This document shows, piece by piece, positions 37,772-45,444 of a stretch of 64,000 nucleotides of DNA (position 1 is its first letter; every line of letters begins with the position of its first letter). This stretch comes from Salinicola socius. Lineage in GTDB: Bacteria > Pseudomonadota > Gammaproteobacteria > Pseudomonadales > Halomonadaceae. Below the pieces are notes generated by a model. The model saw nothing but the letters and a program-made list of their open reading frames with translations. It did not search any database and was not told where the DNA came from. Both the position numbers and the translations under genes were made by a program. Where the stretch lies: assembly GCF_001937195.1 (NCBI RefSeq), contig NZ_MSDO01000003.1, positions 124,001 to 188,000 on the forward strand, given 5' to 3'.

Positions 37772-39064
37772 TCAGCGCAGCTGCGCCACCTGATCCATGA
37801 CTTCGGACTGGGTACGAATGGAATTGGTGTTGGCCTGATAGTTGCGCTGCGCAATGATCAGATTGACCAGTTCCTGGGTCAGATCGACGTTTGACGCTTC
37901 CAGCGTCTCGGACTCGATCGACCCCAATGTACCGGTGCCCGCGGTACCCAGCAGTTCGTTGCCGGAATCCGCCGTCGCCGCGAACAGGTTGCCGCCGGAG
38001 GGTGTCAGGCCCTCAGGATTACGGAAGGTTGCCAGTGCGATCTGGCCCAGGCTGACCGTCTTCTCGTTGGCATAGCTGCCGACGACGGAACCGTCATCGG
38101 CGAAGCTGATACCGACCAGCGCCCCGGACGAATAACCGTCCTGCGCCAGGCTCTTGACCGTCGAGTCGTCGGAGAACTGGGTACTGCCCGCCATATTGAA
38201 GGTGGCGTTGATCGGATCCACCCCATTGCCCAGCTCGTTAGCGCCGAAGGACAACGTCGGCCAGTTGACCGGGTTGGCCGTGGCGTCCTGACCATTGATC
38301 GTCGCGAGCTTGCCGGCACTATCGAACGTCGCCGGGAATTCCTGATCCGTCAGCACGCCATCCAGTGCCGTGCGTGCACTCCAAGCGTTGTCACCGGTCT
38401 TCTGGAAATACAGTGTCGCGTTGTGCTGTGCGCCCTGGGAGTCGTAGACGGTGAAGCTGGTGGAGTAGTTATAAGCAATGGATGTCTGCTGGGTGGTGTC
38501 CTCGGCAGTCTTGGCAGCCAGGTTGTCATAGAGCACGGTAGTGGAGGTGTCATCGGCGACCGTGGATGCATCCAGGTTGAGCTGAATATTGATCCCGGTA
38601 CCCGTCGCGCCGGTCGCGCTGGCCGGCATGTCCGCCGCCGGAATGTTGAGCACCTGCGGCTGGCCGCCGACGACGACGCCGGAATTGACGTTGGCGGCAT
38701 CTGCCAGCCCGTAGCCCATCAGCCGCGCACCCTGGGCATTTTCCAGGAAGCCGTCGGCGGTCATCGTCAATTGGCCATTGCGCGAATAGCCGACCTCGCC
38801 CTCCTGCTGAAAACGCAGGAAGCCATCACCGCTGATGGCGATATCCAGATTTCGGCCGGTGGCTTCCAGACTGCCGGTGCTGAAGTCCTGAAGCACGCCG
38901 GAAACCCGGGTACCCAGACCAACGGCGCTGTTGGCAAAGACATCGGAAAACTGCACCGAGCCGCTCTTGAATCCTTTGGTCTGAGAGTTGGATATGTTGT
39001 TCCCGATGACATCCAACTGCTGAGCCGCGGCGTTGACGCCGCTCAATGCTTGTGAAAAACCCAT
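37772..39064 (-). CDS. flgE: Flagellar hook protein FlgE
   Basis: A 430-residue hook subunit. The ends are conserved: MGFSQALSGVNAAAQQLDVIGNNISNSQTKGFKSG (as N-terminal 35 residues) and VNLIIAQRNYQANTNSIRTQ. The D1/D2 region includes FLRFQQEGEVGYSRNGQLTM. ATG 39064 is preceded by GGGG. Follows flgD in the leftward operon. Confidence 0.95.
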   Translation of the reverse strand: MGFSQALSGVNAAAQQLDVIGNNISNSQTKGFKSGSVQFSDVFANSAVGLGTRVSGVLQDFSTGSLEATGRNLDIAISGDGFLRFQQEGEVGYSRNGQLTMTADGFLENAQGARLMGYGLADAANVNSGVVVGGQPQVLNIPAADMPASATGATGTGINIQLNLDASTVADDTSTTVLYDNLAAKTAEDTTQQTSIAYNYSTSFTVYDSQGAQHNATLYFQKTGDNAWSARTALDGVLTDQEFPATFDSAGKLATINGQDATANPVNWPTLSFGANELGNGVDPINATFNMAGSTQFSDDSTVKSLAQDGYSSGALVGISFADDGSVVGSYANEKTVSLGQIALATFRNPEGLTPSGGNLFAATADSGNELLGTAGTGTLGSIESETLEASNVDLTQELVNLIIAQRNYQANTNSIRTQSEVMDQVAQLR

Positions 39065-39128
39065 GACTGATCCCCTGCGTTTATCGGTTGCGTACGCTAG
39101 AACTGTTCTGTGTCGGTACTGATCTTAC

Positions 39129-39830
39129 TCAGAGAATCTGGCGCACTTCCGAGAGCGCCACGGGATCCTGAGCGTATCCCAAGTCGAGTTTTGGTCCATT
39201 CGCGCCCTGAATCACTCCGTTGACGAGGGCGTAATTCAGTGCTGTCGGCGCGTAGGTCTCATCACCCACGCTGCCAGTGAGGGATGCCGTATAGGTACTG
39301 TTGGGCGTGACACTGGTGCCGTCGGCCAACTTCCCATCCCAGGTAAAGCTGTGCACGCCGGCTTTCAGCGGTCCCGTCGAGAAACTGTCGATGATCTCGC
39401 CACTGGCGCCCCGAATATCGATCTGCAAATCCTCGACGGCGCTATTCAGCTCCACGCCGATCGGAGTGGTAACCACGCTGTCGGAACCCTCGGTCGAGCC
39501 GACCAGAATCTCGTTGCCCGGCACCATGACGCCCTGTCCGATCAATGCGGTGGCCTGCAGCGCCTGACCCGCGTCGATCTGATCGGTGATGGCGGACAGG
39601 CTATCGTTGAGTTTCTCGATACCGCTGACGGTGTTGATCTGAGCCAACTGAGCAGTCATGTCCGAGTTTTCCATCGGACTGGTGGGATCCTGGTTCTTCA
39701 ACTGGGTGACCAGCAGCGTCATGAATCGTTCGTTAAGCTCGCTGCCGGAATCGACCCCCTTGGTACTGCTGCTGGCGGCCGCGCCATTGATATTGGCTAG
39801 GGTACTGCTACCAATCACCGGACTGGACAT
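39129..39830 (-). CDS. flgD: Flagellar hook cap FlgD
   Basis: A 233-residue hook-capping protein: the N-terminal RFMTLLVTQLKNQDPTSPMENSDMTAQLAQ block is diagnostic. An Ig/FlgD beta domain follows (HSFTWDGKLADGTSVTPNSTY). AAGGAG precedes ATG 39830. Confidence 0.96.
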   Translation of the reverse strand: MSSPVIGSSTLANINGAAASSSTKGVDSGSELNERFMTLLVTQLKNQDPTSPMENSDMTAQLAQINTVSGIEKLNDSLSAITDQIDAGQALQATALIGQGVMVPGNEILVGSTEGSDSVVTTPIGVELNSAVEDLQIDIRGASGEIIDSFSTGPLKAGVHSFTWDGKLADGTSVTPNSTYTASLTGSVGDETYAPTALNYALVNGVIQGANGPKLDLGYAQDPVALSEVRQIL

Positions 39831-39858
39831 GACATCTCCTTGATGTGCCCTAAACCGA

Positions 39859-40269
39859 TCAGCCTTCGCCGATGGTGAGTGTTTTGGTCATCAGCGTCTT
39901 GGCGGTATTCATGACCTCGACGTTGGCCTGGTATGAGCGGGAAGCGGCGATCATGTCGACCATTTCGTTGACCGGATCGACATTGGGCATCTGTACGTAG
40001 CCTTCATCGTTGGCCAGCGGATGCCCGGGACGATACTCCAGCCGCAATGGCGTGGTGTTGTCTTCGACTACCCCATTGACGCGCACGCCACCCGCGCTTC
40101 CGCCCTGCTGACTCATCGCCTGGAACATCACCTGTCTGGCGTGGTACGGCTGCCCGTCCGGGCCGGCAACGCTATCGGCGTTCGCCAGATTGCTCGCCGT
40201 GACGTTCATGCGCTGCGAATTGGCAGACAGCGCCGACCCGGAAATTTCGAATACACTGAACATCGACAT
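39859..40269 (-). CDS. flgC: Flagellar proximal rod protein FlgC
   Basis: A 136-residue rod protein: [28 protein letters not shown] and the end [27 protein letters not shown] 40269 has GGAG eight nt upstream. Four nt separate it from flgB. Confidence 0.97.
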   Translation of the reverse strand: MSMFSVFEISGSALSANSQRMNVTASNLANADSVAGPDGQPYHARQVMFQAMSQQGGSAGGVRVNGVVEDNTTPLRLEYRPGHPLANDEGYVQMPNVDPVNEMVDMIAASRSYQANVEVMNTAKTLMTKTLTIGEG

Positions 40270-40273
40270 CGTA

Positions 40274-40693
40274 TTACTCCGACTGCATGGCTTTCTTCAG
40301 GCCTTGAATCTTGCGACTGACGAAAGTGACATCCGCCTGATAGCGGAGCGAGTTGTCGGCGAAGGCCGAGCGTTCCCGGTCCATGTCGACGGTGTTGCCA
40401 TCGAGACTGGGCTGATCCGGCACACGGTAGAGCAGGTCATGAACCCCCGATCCGCCGCCGGCGTGTCCCGGAATATGGCGGGCCGATGTCAGCGACAAGG
40501 ACAAACCGCCGGAAGATTCACTGCGTCCCTGCTCCATGACCCGATTCAACTCCGTGCGAAAATCGAAGTCTCGGGCCTTGAAATTGGGCGTATCGGCGTT
40601 GGCGATATTATTGGCCAGAACCTGTTGACGCTCTGCGCGCAGATTGATGGCTTCCTGCTGAAAGCGCAGCGCGTTATCCAACTTGTCGAACAT
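40274..40693 (-). CDS. flgB: Flagellar proximal rod protein FlgB
   Basis: A 139-residue rod protein: [38 protein letters not shown] (as its N-terminal third) and [19 protein letters not shown] at the end. First gene of flgBCDEFGHIJ(KL). A 209-nt region separates it from divergent flgA. Confidence 0.97.
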   Translation of the reverse strand: MFDKLDNALRFQQEAINLRAERQQVLANNIANADTPNFKARDFDFRTELNRVMEQGRSESSGGLSLSLTSARHIPGHAGGGSGVHDLLYRVPDQPSLDGNTVDMDRERSAFADNSLRYQADVTFVSRKIQGLKKAMQSE

Positions 40694-40902
40694 GCCGTGC
40701 CCCTCGATGGCGTTCGCTGGAAATTTGACAGGATGGAGAATAGCGGCGGGCGGTTCGTTTCAAACGTGTAAACAAGCTGTCAATTGCGCGCCATTTTCAG
40801 CAATGCTCGTTGTCGGGCATCTCTACAATCGCTACCCAATGTGGAGAATTCCGTCGCCTGGCGGGAAGCGCCGCGATACTCACCGCCGCCGAGATCCGTG
40901 AC

Positions 40903-41679
40903 ATGCGTGACGACCCGTCCGAAGCCTTGCAGCGCCTTCGATCGAGATATCGCCCCTACATCCAACGCCTGCTGTGGGCCGCCGCCGTAACGCTGATGAC
41001 CTGCCTGTTCGCGCTATCGCTACTGCCGATACCTTCGATCGCTCGCGCGGACGACAACATCGTCGAGCAAGGCGACCCCCTCACGCTCAGCGTGGAGCGA
41101 TTTCTCCAGCAGCGCACCGCCTCACTCGGCGATCAGGTAACGATCGACATCCGGCAGAGCGCCGCCGATCTTGGACACTGCATCAACCCGCAACCGTTTC
41201 TGCCCCGTCCCGGCGTGCCCCAGGGCCGGGTGACGGTGGGCGTCCACTGCGGTAACGACGGCAGTCAGACGCGCTATCTTCAGGCGACGATTTCGGCGAC
41301 GGTTCGCCACCTGGTGGCTCTCAAGTCGATCGATTCCGGCCAGCGTATCGATCCCGCGATGCTGGGCTGGCAACAGTCGGAGATTTCACGGCTACGCCGA
41401 GGTTATCTCGACAACATGGATCAGGCGTCCGGCATGGTGGCCACACGACGCATTCCGGATGGCGCGACCTTGACCGACAACATGTTGAGAAAGCCCTGGA
41501 TGGTGAAACGCGGCGATACGGTCGTGCTGACAGCCGTCGGTCAGGGGTTTCGCGTCAGTCGCAGCGTCGAGGCGCTGGACAATGGCGGATTGGGCAGTAC
41601 CATTCGCCTCAAGACCGAGAACAACCAGATCCTCCAAGGAACGGTGACAGGTCAGGACCGACTGCGTGTCGACATCTGA
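40903..41679 (+). CDS. flgA: P-ring assembly chaperone FlgA
   Basis: A periplasmic chaperone for FlgI. A long positively charged N-terminus and helix (LLWAAAVTLMTCLFALSLLPIPSIARA) precede the FlgA/SAF domain, which has HLVALKSIDSGQRIDPAML and the conserved end AVGQGFRVSRSVEALDNGGLG then GTVTGQDRLRVDI. The ATG at 40903 is my choice. An in-frame TTG at 40810 would add 31 residues. Divergent from flgB as in enteric bacteria. Confidence 0.88.
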   Translation: MRDDPSEALQRLRSRYRPYIQRLLWAAAVTLMTCLFALSLLPIPSIARADDNIVEQGDPLTLSVERFLQQRTASLGDQVTIDIRQSAADLGHCINPQPFLPRPGVPQGRVTVGVHCGNDGSQTRYLQATISATVRHLVALKSIDSGQRIDPAMLGWQQSEISRLRRGYLDNMDQASGMVATRRIPDGATLTDNMLRKPWMVKRGDTVVLTAVGQGFRVSRSVEALDNGGLGSTIRLKTENNQILQGTVTGQDRLRVDI

Positions 41680-41722
41680 TCTGCTCAGATAAATTTCTTA
41701 ACAAAACTCCGTTCGAATCTCT

Positions 41723-41749
41723 TTCAGCTCGCGCTGCTTTTGCCGATAA
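41723..41749 (+). promoter_or_regulatory. Sigma-28 (FliA) promoter for flgMN
   Basis: GCCGATAA at 41742-41749, exact FliA -10. Exactly 11 nt upstream is TTCAGCTC, matching TAAAGTTT at four of eight positions. flgM starts 46 nt downstream. A FliA-dependent flgM promoter lets the cell rebuild its anti-sigma factor, as in Salmonella. Confidence 0.72.
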
Positions 41750-41794
41750 CGTAAGCAACCACGGGATTGTGCATACAGCCATGAGGTAACGACC

Positions 41795-42070
41795 TTGAAA
41801 ATCGATCAGACACAGCCGCTGACTCGCTCCACGCAGAACGAGCCCGTCGAGCAGCGCAAAGGCGCCGAATCACTGGAAGACACCAAAGCCTCGGCCGGCT
41901 CCACGACGACGTTGAGCCAGATCCCGAAGGGAGATGCGAGCGAAGATATCGATACCGCTCGTGTCAACGAGATTCGCCAGGCAATTTCCGAGGGCCGGCT
42001 CGAACTCGATACCGGCAAGATCGCCGACGGTCTGGTCCAGAGCGTTCGCGATATGCTGGACAAGTCCTAG
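41795..42070 (+). CDS. flgM: Anti-sigma-28 factor FlgM
   Basis: A 91-residue protein: MKIDQTQPLTRSTQNEP at the N-terminal export end, and the sigma-28 binding region DTARVNEIRQAISEGRLELDTGKIADGLVQS. The start is a TTG at 41795 with GAGGT seven nt upstream; no ATG fits. FlgM holds FliA inactive until the hook is finished, then is secreted. flgN follows 132 nt later. Confidence 0.93.
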   Translation: MKIDQTQPLTRSTQNEPVEQRKGAESLEDTKASAGSTTTLSQIPKGDASEDIDTARVNEIRQAISEGRLELDTGKIADGLVQSVRDMLDKS

Positions 42071-42073
42071 GTT

Positions 42074-42113
42074 CTGTCTGAAAAATCGACGAGCGCAGGC
42101 AGTTTTCAGACAG
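42074..42113. repeat. Inverted repeat between flgM and flgN
   Basis: Arms of 11 bp (CTGTCTGAAAA / TTTTCAGACAG) with an 18-nt loop start 3 nt after the flgM stop. It could reduce read-through into flgN, but no T-run follows. Confidence 0.55.
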
Positions 42114-42150
42114 TGCCTAATCACCTGATTTCAGGGCCTGTGACATCAGG

Positions 42151-42182
42151 CTCCTTTTATTTCAGGTTCCTTCTATTTCAGG
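42151..42182 (+). repeat. Tandem 16-bp repeat before flgN
   Basis: Two adjacent copies of YTCCTTYTATTTCAGG (two differences), with a shorter third GATTTCAGG upstream at 42128-42136. It lies 20 nt before the flgN start and may be slippage or a binding array. Confidence 0.55.
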
Positions 42183-42202
42183 CCTGATGGCAGGATTCCC
42201 GC

Positions 42203-42655
42203 ATGACGCCAGCTGAATTGATTGCCGAACAGCAGACTCTGTTGCAGACACTTGTGCAAACGCTCGATGCCGAAGCCAGTTGCCTCGGCGAAGGCAGAGT
42301 GGACGGGGAGCGTCTTGGCGAACTGGCCGCACTCAAGCAGCGCCAGCTGGATGCGCTTGATCGGATCGAGAGCCTTCGTCGGGAGCATCAGCAATCCCAG
42401 GGGTTCGGCACGGGCAGTCAGGGGGCCGGGCAGTTCGCCCTCGCGATAGGCGGGCATGAGGCATGGCAACGAATTCGTGCGCTGGCGGAACAGGTGCGTC
42501 GAACCAATCGCCTCAATGGCCACATCATCTCCGCCCGGCTGGAACACAATCAGCAAGCCATCGATTTTCTGAACCGCGCCATCGGCGGCAACGTCTACGG
42601 TCCCAGGGGCGAGTCCCGGCATAACGGATTTGGCGGTATCAGTTCCAAGGCGTGA
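42203..42655 (+). CDS. flgN: Flagellar export chaperone FlgN
   Basis: A 150-residue helical protein with FlgN-family pattern (LIAEQQTLLQTLVQTLDAEASCL at the N-terminus, RRTNRLNGHIISARLEHNQQAIDFLNRA near the end, then VYGPRG). FlgN chaperones FlgK and FlgL, both encoded here. Last gene of the flagellar locus; a good terminator follows 68 nt later. Confidence 0.88.
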   Translation: MTPAELIAEQQTLLQTLVQTLDAEASCLGEGRVDGERLGELAALKQRQLDALDRIESLRREHQQSQGFGTGSQGAGQFALAIGGHEAWQRIRALAEQVRRTNRLNGHIISARLEHNQQAIDFLNRAIGGNVYGPRGESRHNGFGGISSKA

Positions 42656-42722
42656 TACGGCGAGAGTCCCATCGCCACTCAATGCTCACCTGGCGCTGAA
42701 AAATTCGAGGTCTATGGAACGC

Positions 42723-42762
42723 AGAACCCTCCGCCGAGAGACTCGACGGAGGGTTCTTTTTT
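42723..42762 (+). terminator. Intrinsic terminator of flgMN
   Basis: An 11-bp stem (AGAACCCTCCG / CGGAGGGTTCT) with a 13-nt loop followed by TTTTT. It also precedes the end of the convergent mvaT gene, but the T-run is only on the plus strand. Confidence 0.9.
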
Positions 42763-42789
42763 GGCTGAGCGGGATGAAAAGAAAAGCGC

Positions 42790-43170
42790 TCAGTCTTCCG
42801 TTCTGACGACCCAGGATTCGACGGTGTCGCTACCGTGCTCGTCCTTCCACACTTTCAAGGTCTTGTGGTTACCACCGCGCGTTTCGACCACTTCCCCGGT
42901 GGTGGGGTTCTTGTAAATCTTGAGCTTACGCTTGCGACGGCTACCCGTTGAGCCGGTCTGCGACGTCGTGGTCTGGGCGTTGTCGGCTTTGGGGTTCAAC
43001 AACTCAATGACGTCACGTGTCGTCTTGCCGTATTCCGCCATCAATGCTTCGAGCTTCTCCTTGAACTCGAGCTCGGCTTTCAGACGTTGGTCACCTTCCA
43101 TGCGCTTCAGCTCTTCTTCAAGCTGCTTCAGGAGCTGTTCTTTCTTGACGTAATCGCTGAGTAGAGACAT
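42790..43170 (-). CDS. mvaT: MvaT-family xenogeneic silencer (H-NS functional analogue)
   Basis: A 126-residue nucleoid protein. The N-terminal coiled-coil oligomerisation part starts MSLLSDYVKKEQLLKQLEEELKRME and contains LEFKEKLEALM. The C-terminal AT-pincer-type DNA-binding domain is YKNPTTGEVVETRGGNHKTLKVWK, almost identical to Pseudomonas MvaT. It binds AT-rich, often foreign, DNA and represses it. Own promoter upstream with a palindrome over the -10, suggesting autoregulation. Confidence 0.93.
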   Translation of the reverse strand: MSLLSDYVKKEQLLKQLEEELKRMEGDQRLKAELEFKEKLEALMAEYGKTTRDVIELLNPKADNAQTTTSQTGSTGSRRKRKLKIYKNPTTGEVVETRGGNHKTLKVWKDEHGSDTVESWVVRTED

Positions 43171-43597
43171 TCGTTGTTCCGTTGCGGATTGGTTTAAGCG
43201 TGGATATTATTGCCGATATCCACAAACTTGCAAGTCTTATCGAAGTGATTTTTTTAAAACAAACGGATTGCCAATATTTATTTAACGGCGGCTTCGTTAA
43301 TGAGGCAGGACACTAACGGCCTTCGCTACGCCAATGCCGAGGTTGTTTTTTAACGACTCTCGATCCAGCCATACAATGCCATCCGGACTATCGTCTGGCA
43401 GGCCCATCATTGTCCAGTAGCCCCATGTCTATTGAATACTTTCATCATCGGCACCAGATACTGGCATTTCCCGTCAACAAATAACGCCGGACAATGGCCA
43501 CTACATCAATGAAATCTAATTGGTTGGCGCTCTTCCAGGTGTCTACAGTTTTTCCTCCTGTCGTCGATAGTGGATAGGAGACTCGGAGCCGACAGGA
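43171..43597. promoter_or_regulatory. AT-rich region between mvaT and the GGDEF gene
   Basis: 427 nt with no gene I can support, clearly richer in A+T than its surroundings. Near mvaT it holds the promoter and palindromes listed separately. The remaining part up to 43580 has no recognisable element. Its AT richness makes it a likely MvaT binding target. An 81-codon minus-strand frame at 43445-43687 has no family resemblance and overlaps the GGDEF gene. Confidence 0.5.
43200..43235 (-). promoter_or_regulatory. mvaT promoter with overlapping palindromes
   Basis: On the minus strand, -35 TTGCAA (43233-43228), 18-nt spacer, -10 TAATAT (43209-43204). An inverted repeat with 8-bp arms GTGGATAT / ATATCCAC (43200-43223) covers the -10 and part of the spacer. 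ACTTGCAAGT (43226-43235), a 10-bp palindrome, covers the -35. This fits an operator, possibly for MvaT itself. Confidence 0.6.
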
Positions 43598-44599
43598 ATG
43601 AAATCGAGTTCCTCCTGTCTGGCCGCACAGGGCGTATTTTCGATGATCAGGACACCGGCTCAAGATATGCCAAAAACTCGAAGTCACTTCTTGACCCGAA
43701 CGCTGGCGGTGTTGGCCGGCATCTGGTTTTTCGCTTCGCTGCTGATGTTGGGCGCAGCCTGGCTGGCCGTCTCAGGCGGACCGTTCGCGATCGTCGTACT
43801 GACCACCCTTTTCAGCGGGCTGACCGGCCTGGTAGCCAGTGTCTGGCTGTTCGATCGCCGGTTGCTGGTGCCGATCAGACGACTCGCGGATCATGTCCGC
43901 CTCGAGCATGACTTCACCAGCACTTCGCGGCAGGTGCCCCCGGATCTGACCAGCCGCTCGGATGCCGTGGGCCTGCTGGCACGCCAACTGCAAAAGTTGA
44001 TTGAAGAATCCAGGAGTTACAACGCCGCGCTACTGGAGCAGACGTTGAACGACCCGCTGACCGGGCTTGGCAATCGGCGCCTGCTGGAAAGTCGCCTCAA
44101 CATGCTCGTGCCTCTCAGTCGCCGCCTGAGCTGTACGGTGTCGGCGATGATGATCGATGTCGATCACTTCAAGGCATTCAACGATCACTATGGTCATCCG
44201 GCAGGCGATGCGTGTCTCGTCGATATCGCCGGTGTGCTCAGGGATACTTTCCGCAGGGAAACCGATGTCGTGGTACGCCTGGGTGGCGAAGAGTTTCTGG
44301 TCCTGCTGATCCACACCGGCAAGGAGGAAGCCTGGGCGCTGGCCGATGCCATGCGCGGCATGATCCAGGCACTGGGGCTACCTCACGAATACTCGCCGGT
44401 TGCGGAGGTCGTGACCGTCAGTGTCGGGGTAGTGACCAGCCCCAATGGCTTGCTGATCGACATCGACGACATGATTGCGCACGCCGATCAGGCACTCTAC
44501 GACTGCAAGGCTCATGGCAGAAATCAGGTGGCGGCACGCGTGATCGGCGTGGAGCAGACGGCGCAGGCGTTTCGTCCCTCGACCGAATCAACGGCGTAA
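43598..44599 (+). CDS. GGDEF diguanylate cyclase, membrane-anchored
   Basis: A 333-residue protein. Two adjacent membrane helices (about 33-60 and 63-87) make a hairpin with almost no periplasmic loop. A HAMP-like or coiled linker follows (RLLVPIRRLADHVRLEHDF), then a complete GGDEF domain: NDPLTGLGNRRLLESRL and the active-site GGEEF at 229-233. An inhibitory I-site RETD sits exactly five residues before it, so it should make c-di-GMP and be product-inhibited. Start 43598 has GGAG nine nt upstream; ATGs at 43643 or 43667 are alternatives. Next to the flagellar locus, a motility/biofilm role is likely but inferred. Confidence 0.92.
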   Translation: MKSSSSCLAAQGVFSMIRTPAQDMPKTRSHFLTRTLAVLAGIWFFASLLMLGAAWLAVSGGPFAIVVLTTLFSGLTGLVASVWLFDRRLLVPIRRLADHVRLEHDFTSTSRQVPPDLTSRSDAVGLLARQLQKLIEESRSYNAALLEQTLNDPLTGLGNRRLLESRLNMLVPLSRRLSCTVSAMMIDVDHFKAFNDHYGHPAGDACLVDIAGVLRDTFRRETDVVVRLGGEEFLVLLIHTGKEEAWALADAMRGMIQALGLPHEYSPVAEVVTVSVGVVTSPNGLLIDIDDMIAHADQALYDCKAHGRNQVAARVIGVEQTAQAFRPSTESTA

Positions 44600-44652
44600 C
44601 CCGCCTCGGACAACAATCTTTACAGTTCAGCGGGCAATTTTTTACAGCAAAA

Positions 44653-44672
44653 TACTGGATATAAATACAGTC
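44653..44672. promoter_or_regulatory. LexA (SOS) box-like sequence
   Basis: TACTGGATATAAATACAGTC agrees with the gammaproteobacterial LexA consensus TACTGTATATATATACAGTA at 17 of 20 positions, including both CTG/CAG half-sites at the right distance. It lies about 150 nt upstream of the satD-like start, with no other gene reading away from it. A TATAAA inside the box could be a -10. Confidence 0.55.
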
Positions 44673-44749
44673 ATTAATTACCTTATCCTTATCGACGCAC
44701 CAGCACTACCACCATTCTTTAATAGCCAAATTAATGCATAATCGCGAAA

Positions 44750-44767
44750 ATAGCTTTTTTAAGCTAT
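44750..44767. promoter_or_regulatory. Palindrome upstream of the satD-like gene
   Basis: Perfect 7-bp arms ATAGCTT / AAGCTAT with a TTTT spacer, 50 nt before the satD-like start. The AT-rich symmetry fits an operator, and the satD-like protein carries a C-terminal helix-turn-helix that could bind it. Confidence 0.55.
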
Positions 44768-44817
44768 AGATTGACCGTTGTGAAAGACGTTGCGAAACAC
44801 TATCGATGGGGATCTCT

Positions 44818-45444
44818 ATGATCGGCGTGCTCAGCGGGGACATCGTCGCGTCTCGCGATATCAGCGACAAGCGCGCGCTTCGCCGCGCGATAGACCTCGG
44901 CATTGATCGACTTGGCCAGTCACTGGGCGCGGTGGGTATGCGATTTCGCGGTGACGCTTTTCAGGTAGCGATTCCCGAGGCGACGGAGTCGGTCACGGCA
45001 GCAGTAATCATGCGCGCCAGTCTCATCGAACACTCCCCCTCCAGACAGCAGATGTGGGATGCGAGAATCGCGATCGGCATCGGTGAAGGCAGCGTGCCCA
45101 CACTCGACAACTTCATCGACGCCGATGGCGAGACCTTCGTGCGCTCCGGCCAGGGTCTGGACGCGTTGAGCGAGAGCCATCAGCGTCTGGGCCTGTTCCT
45201 CGCGACGCCGCAGCCGGATCTCGATCTGCTGATGCTGTTTGCCGATGACGTCATCAGCCACTGGAGCCATAACGCCGCAGAAGTGGTTCGCTTCAACCTG
45301 ACGACCGAACACTCTCAAAGCGAACTTGCCAGACGCCTGGGTCGCTCCCAACCGACGATCAATCGTCGCCTGAGCGCCGCGCGCTGGTCGCTGATTCGCG
45401 AATTTCTCGAATTTACCCGGTTCCGCCTGGAGGGACTGACATGA
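44818..45444 (+). CDS. SatD-family protein (cyclase-like fold plus HTH)
   Basis: A 208-residue member of the SatD family. It begins MIGVLSGDIVASRDISDK, the hallmark of the family, whose N-terminal part resembles nucleotide-cyclase/GGDEF folds but lacks a GGDEF motif. A C-terminal helix-turn-helix (SQSELARRLGRSQPTINRRLSAARW) follows. The molecular function is not established. ATG 44818 has GGGGA five nt upstream and gives the family N-terminus; ATG 44806 adds four residues. It overlaps the DUF3307 gene by ATGA. Upstream lie a LexA-like box and a palindrome. Confidence 0.85.
   Translation: MIGVLSGDIVASRDISDKRALRRAIDLGIDRLGQSLGAVGMRFRGDAFQVAIPEATESVTAAVIMRASLIEHSPSRQQMWDARIAIGIGEGSVPTLDNFIDADGETFVRSGQGLDALSESHQRLGLFLATPQPDLDLLMLFADDVISHWSHNAAEVVRFNLTTEHSQSELARRLGRSQPTINRRLSAARWSLIREFLEFTRFRLEGLT

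Noticed and set aside
41711-41721. GTTCGAATCT as a tRNA T-loop
   Set aside because: No acceptor, D or anticodon arms can be drawn around it; it lies in the flgA-flgM promoter region.
43445-43687. 80-codon minus-strand frame in the mvaT-GGDEF gap
   Set aside because: No recognisable family, no convincing ribosome site, and overlaps the start of the GGDEF gene.
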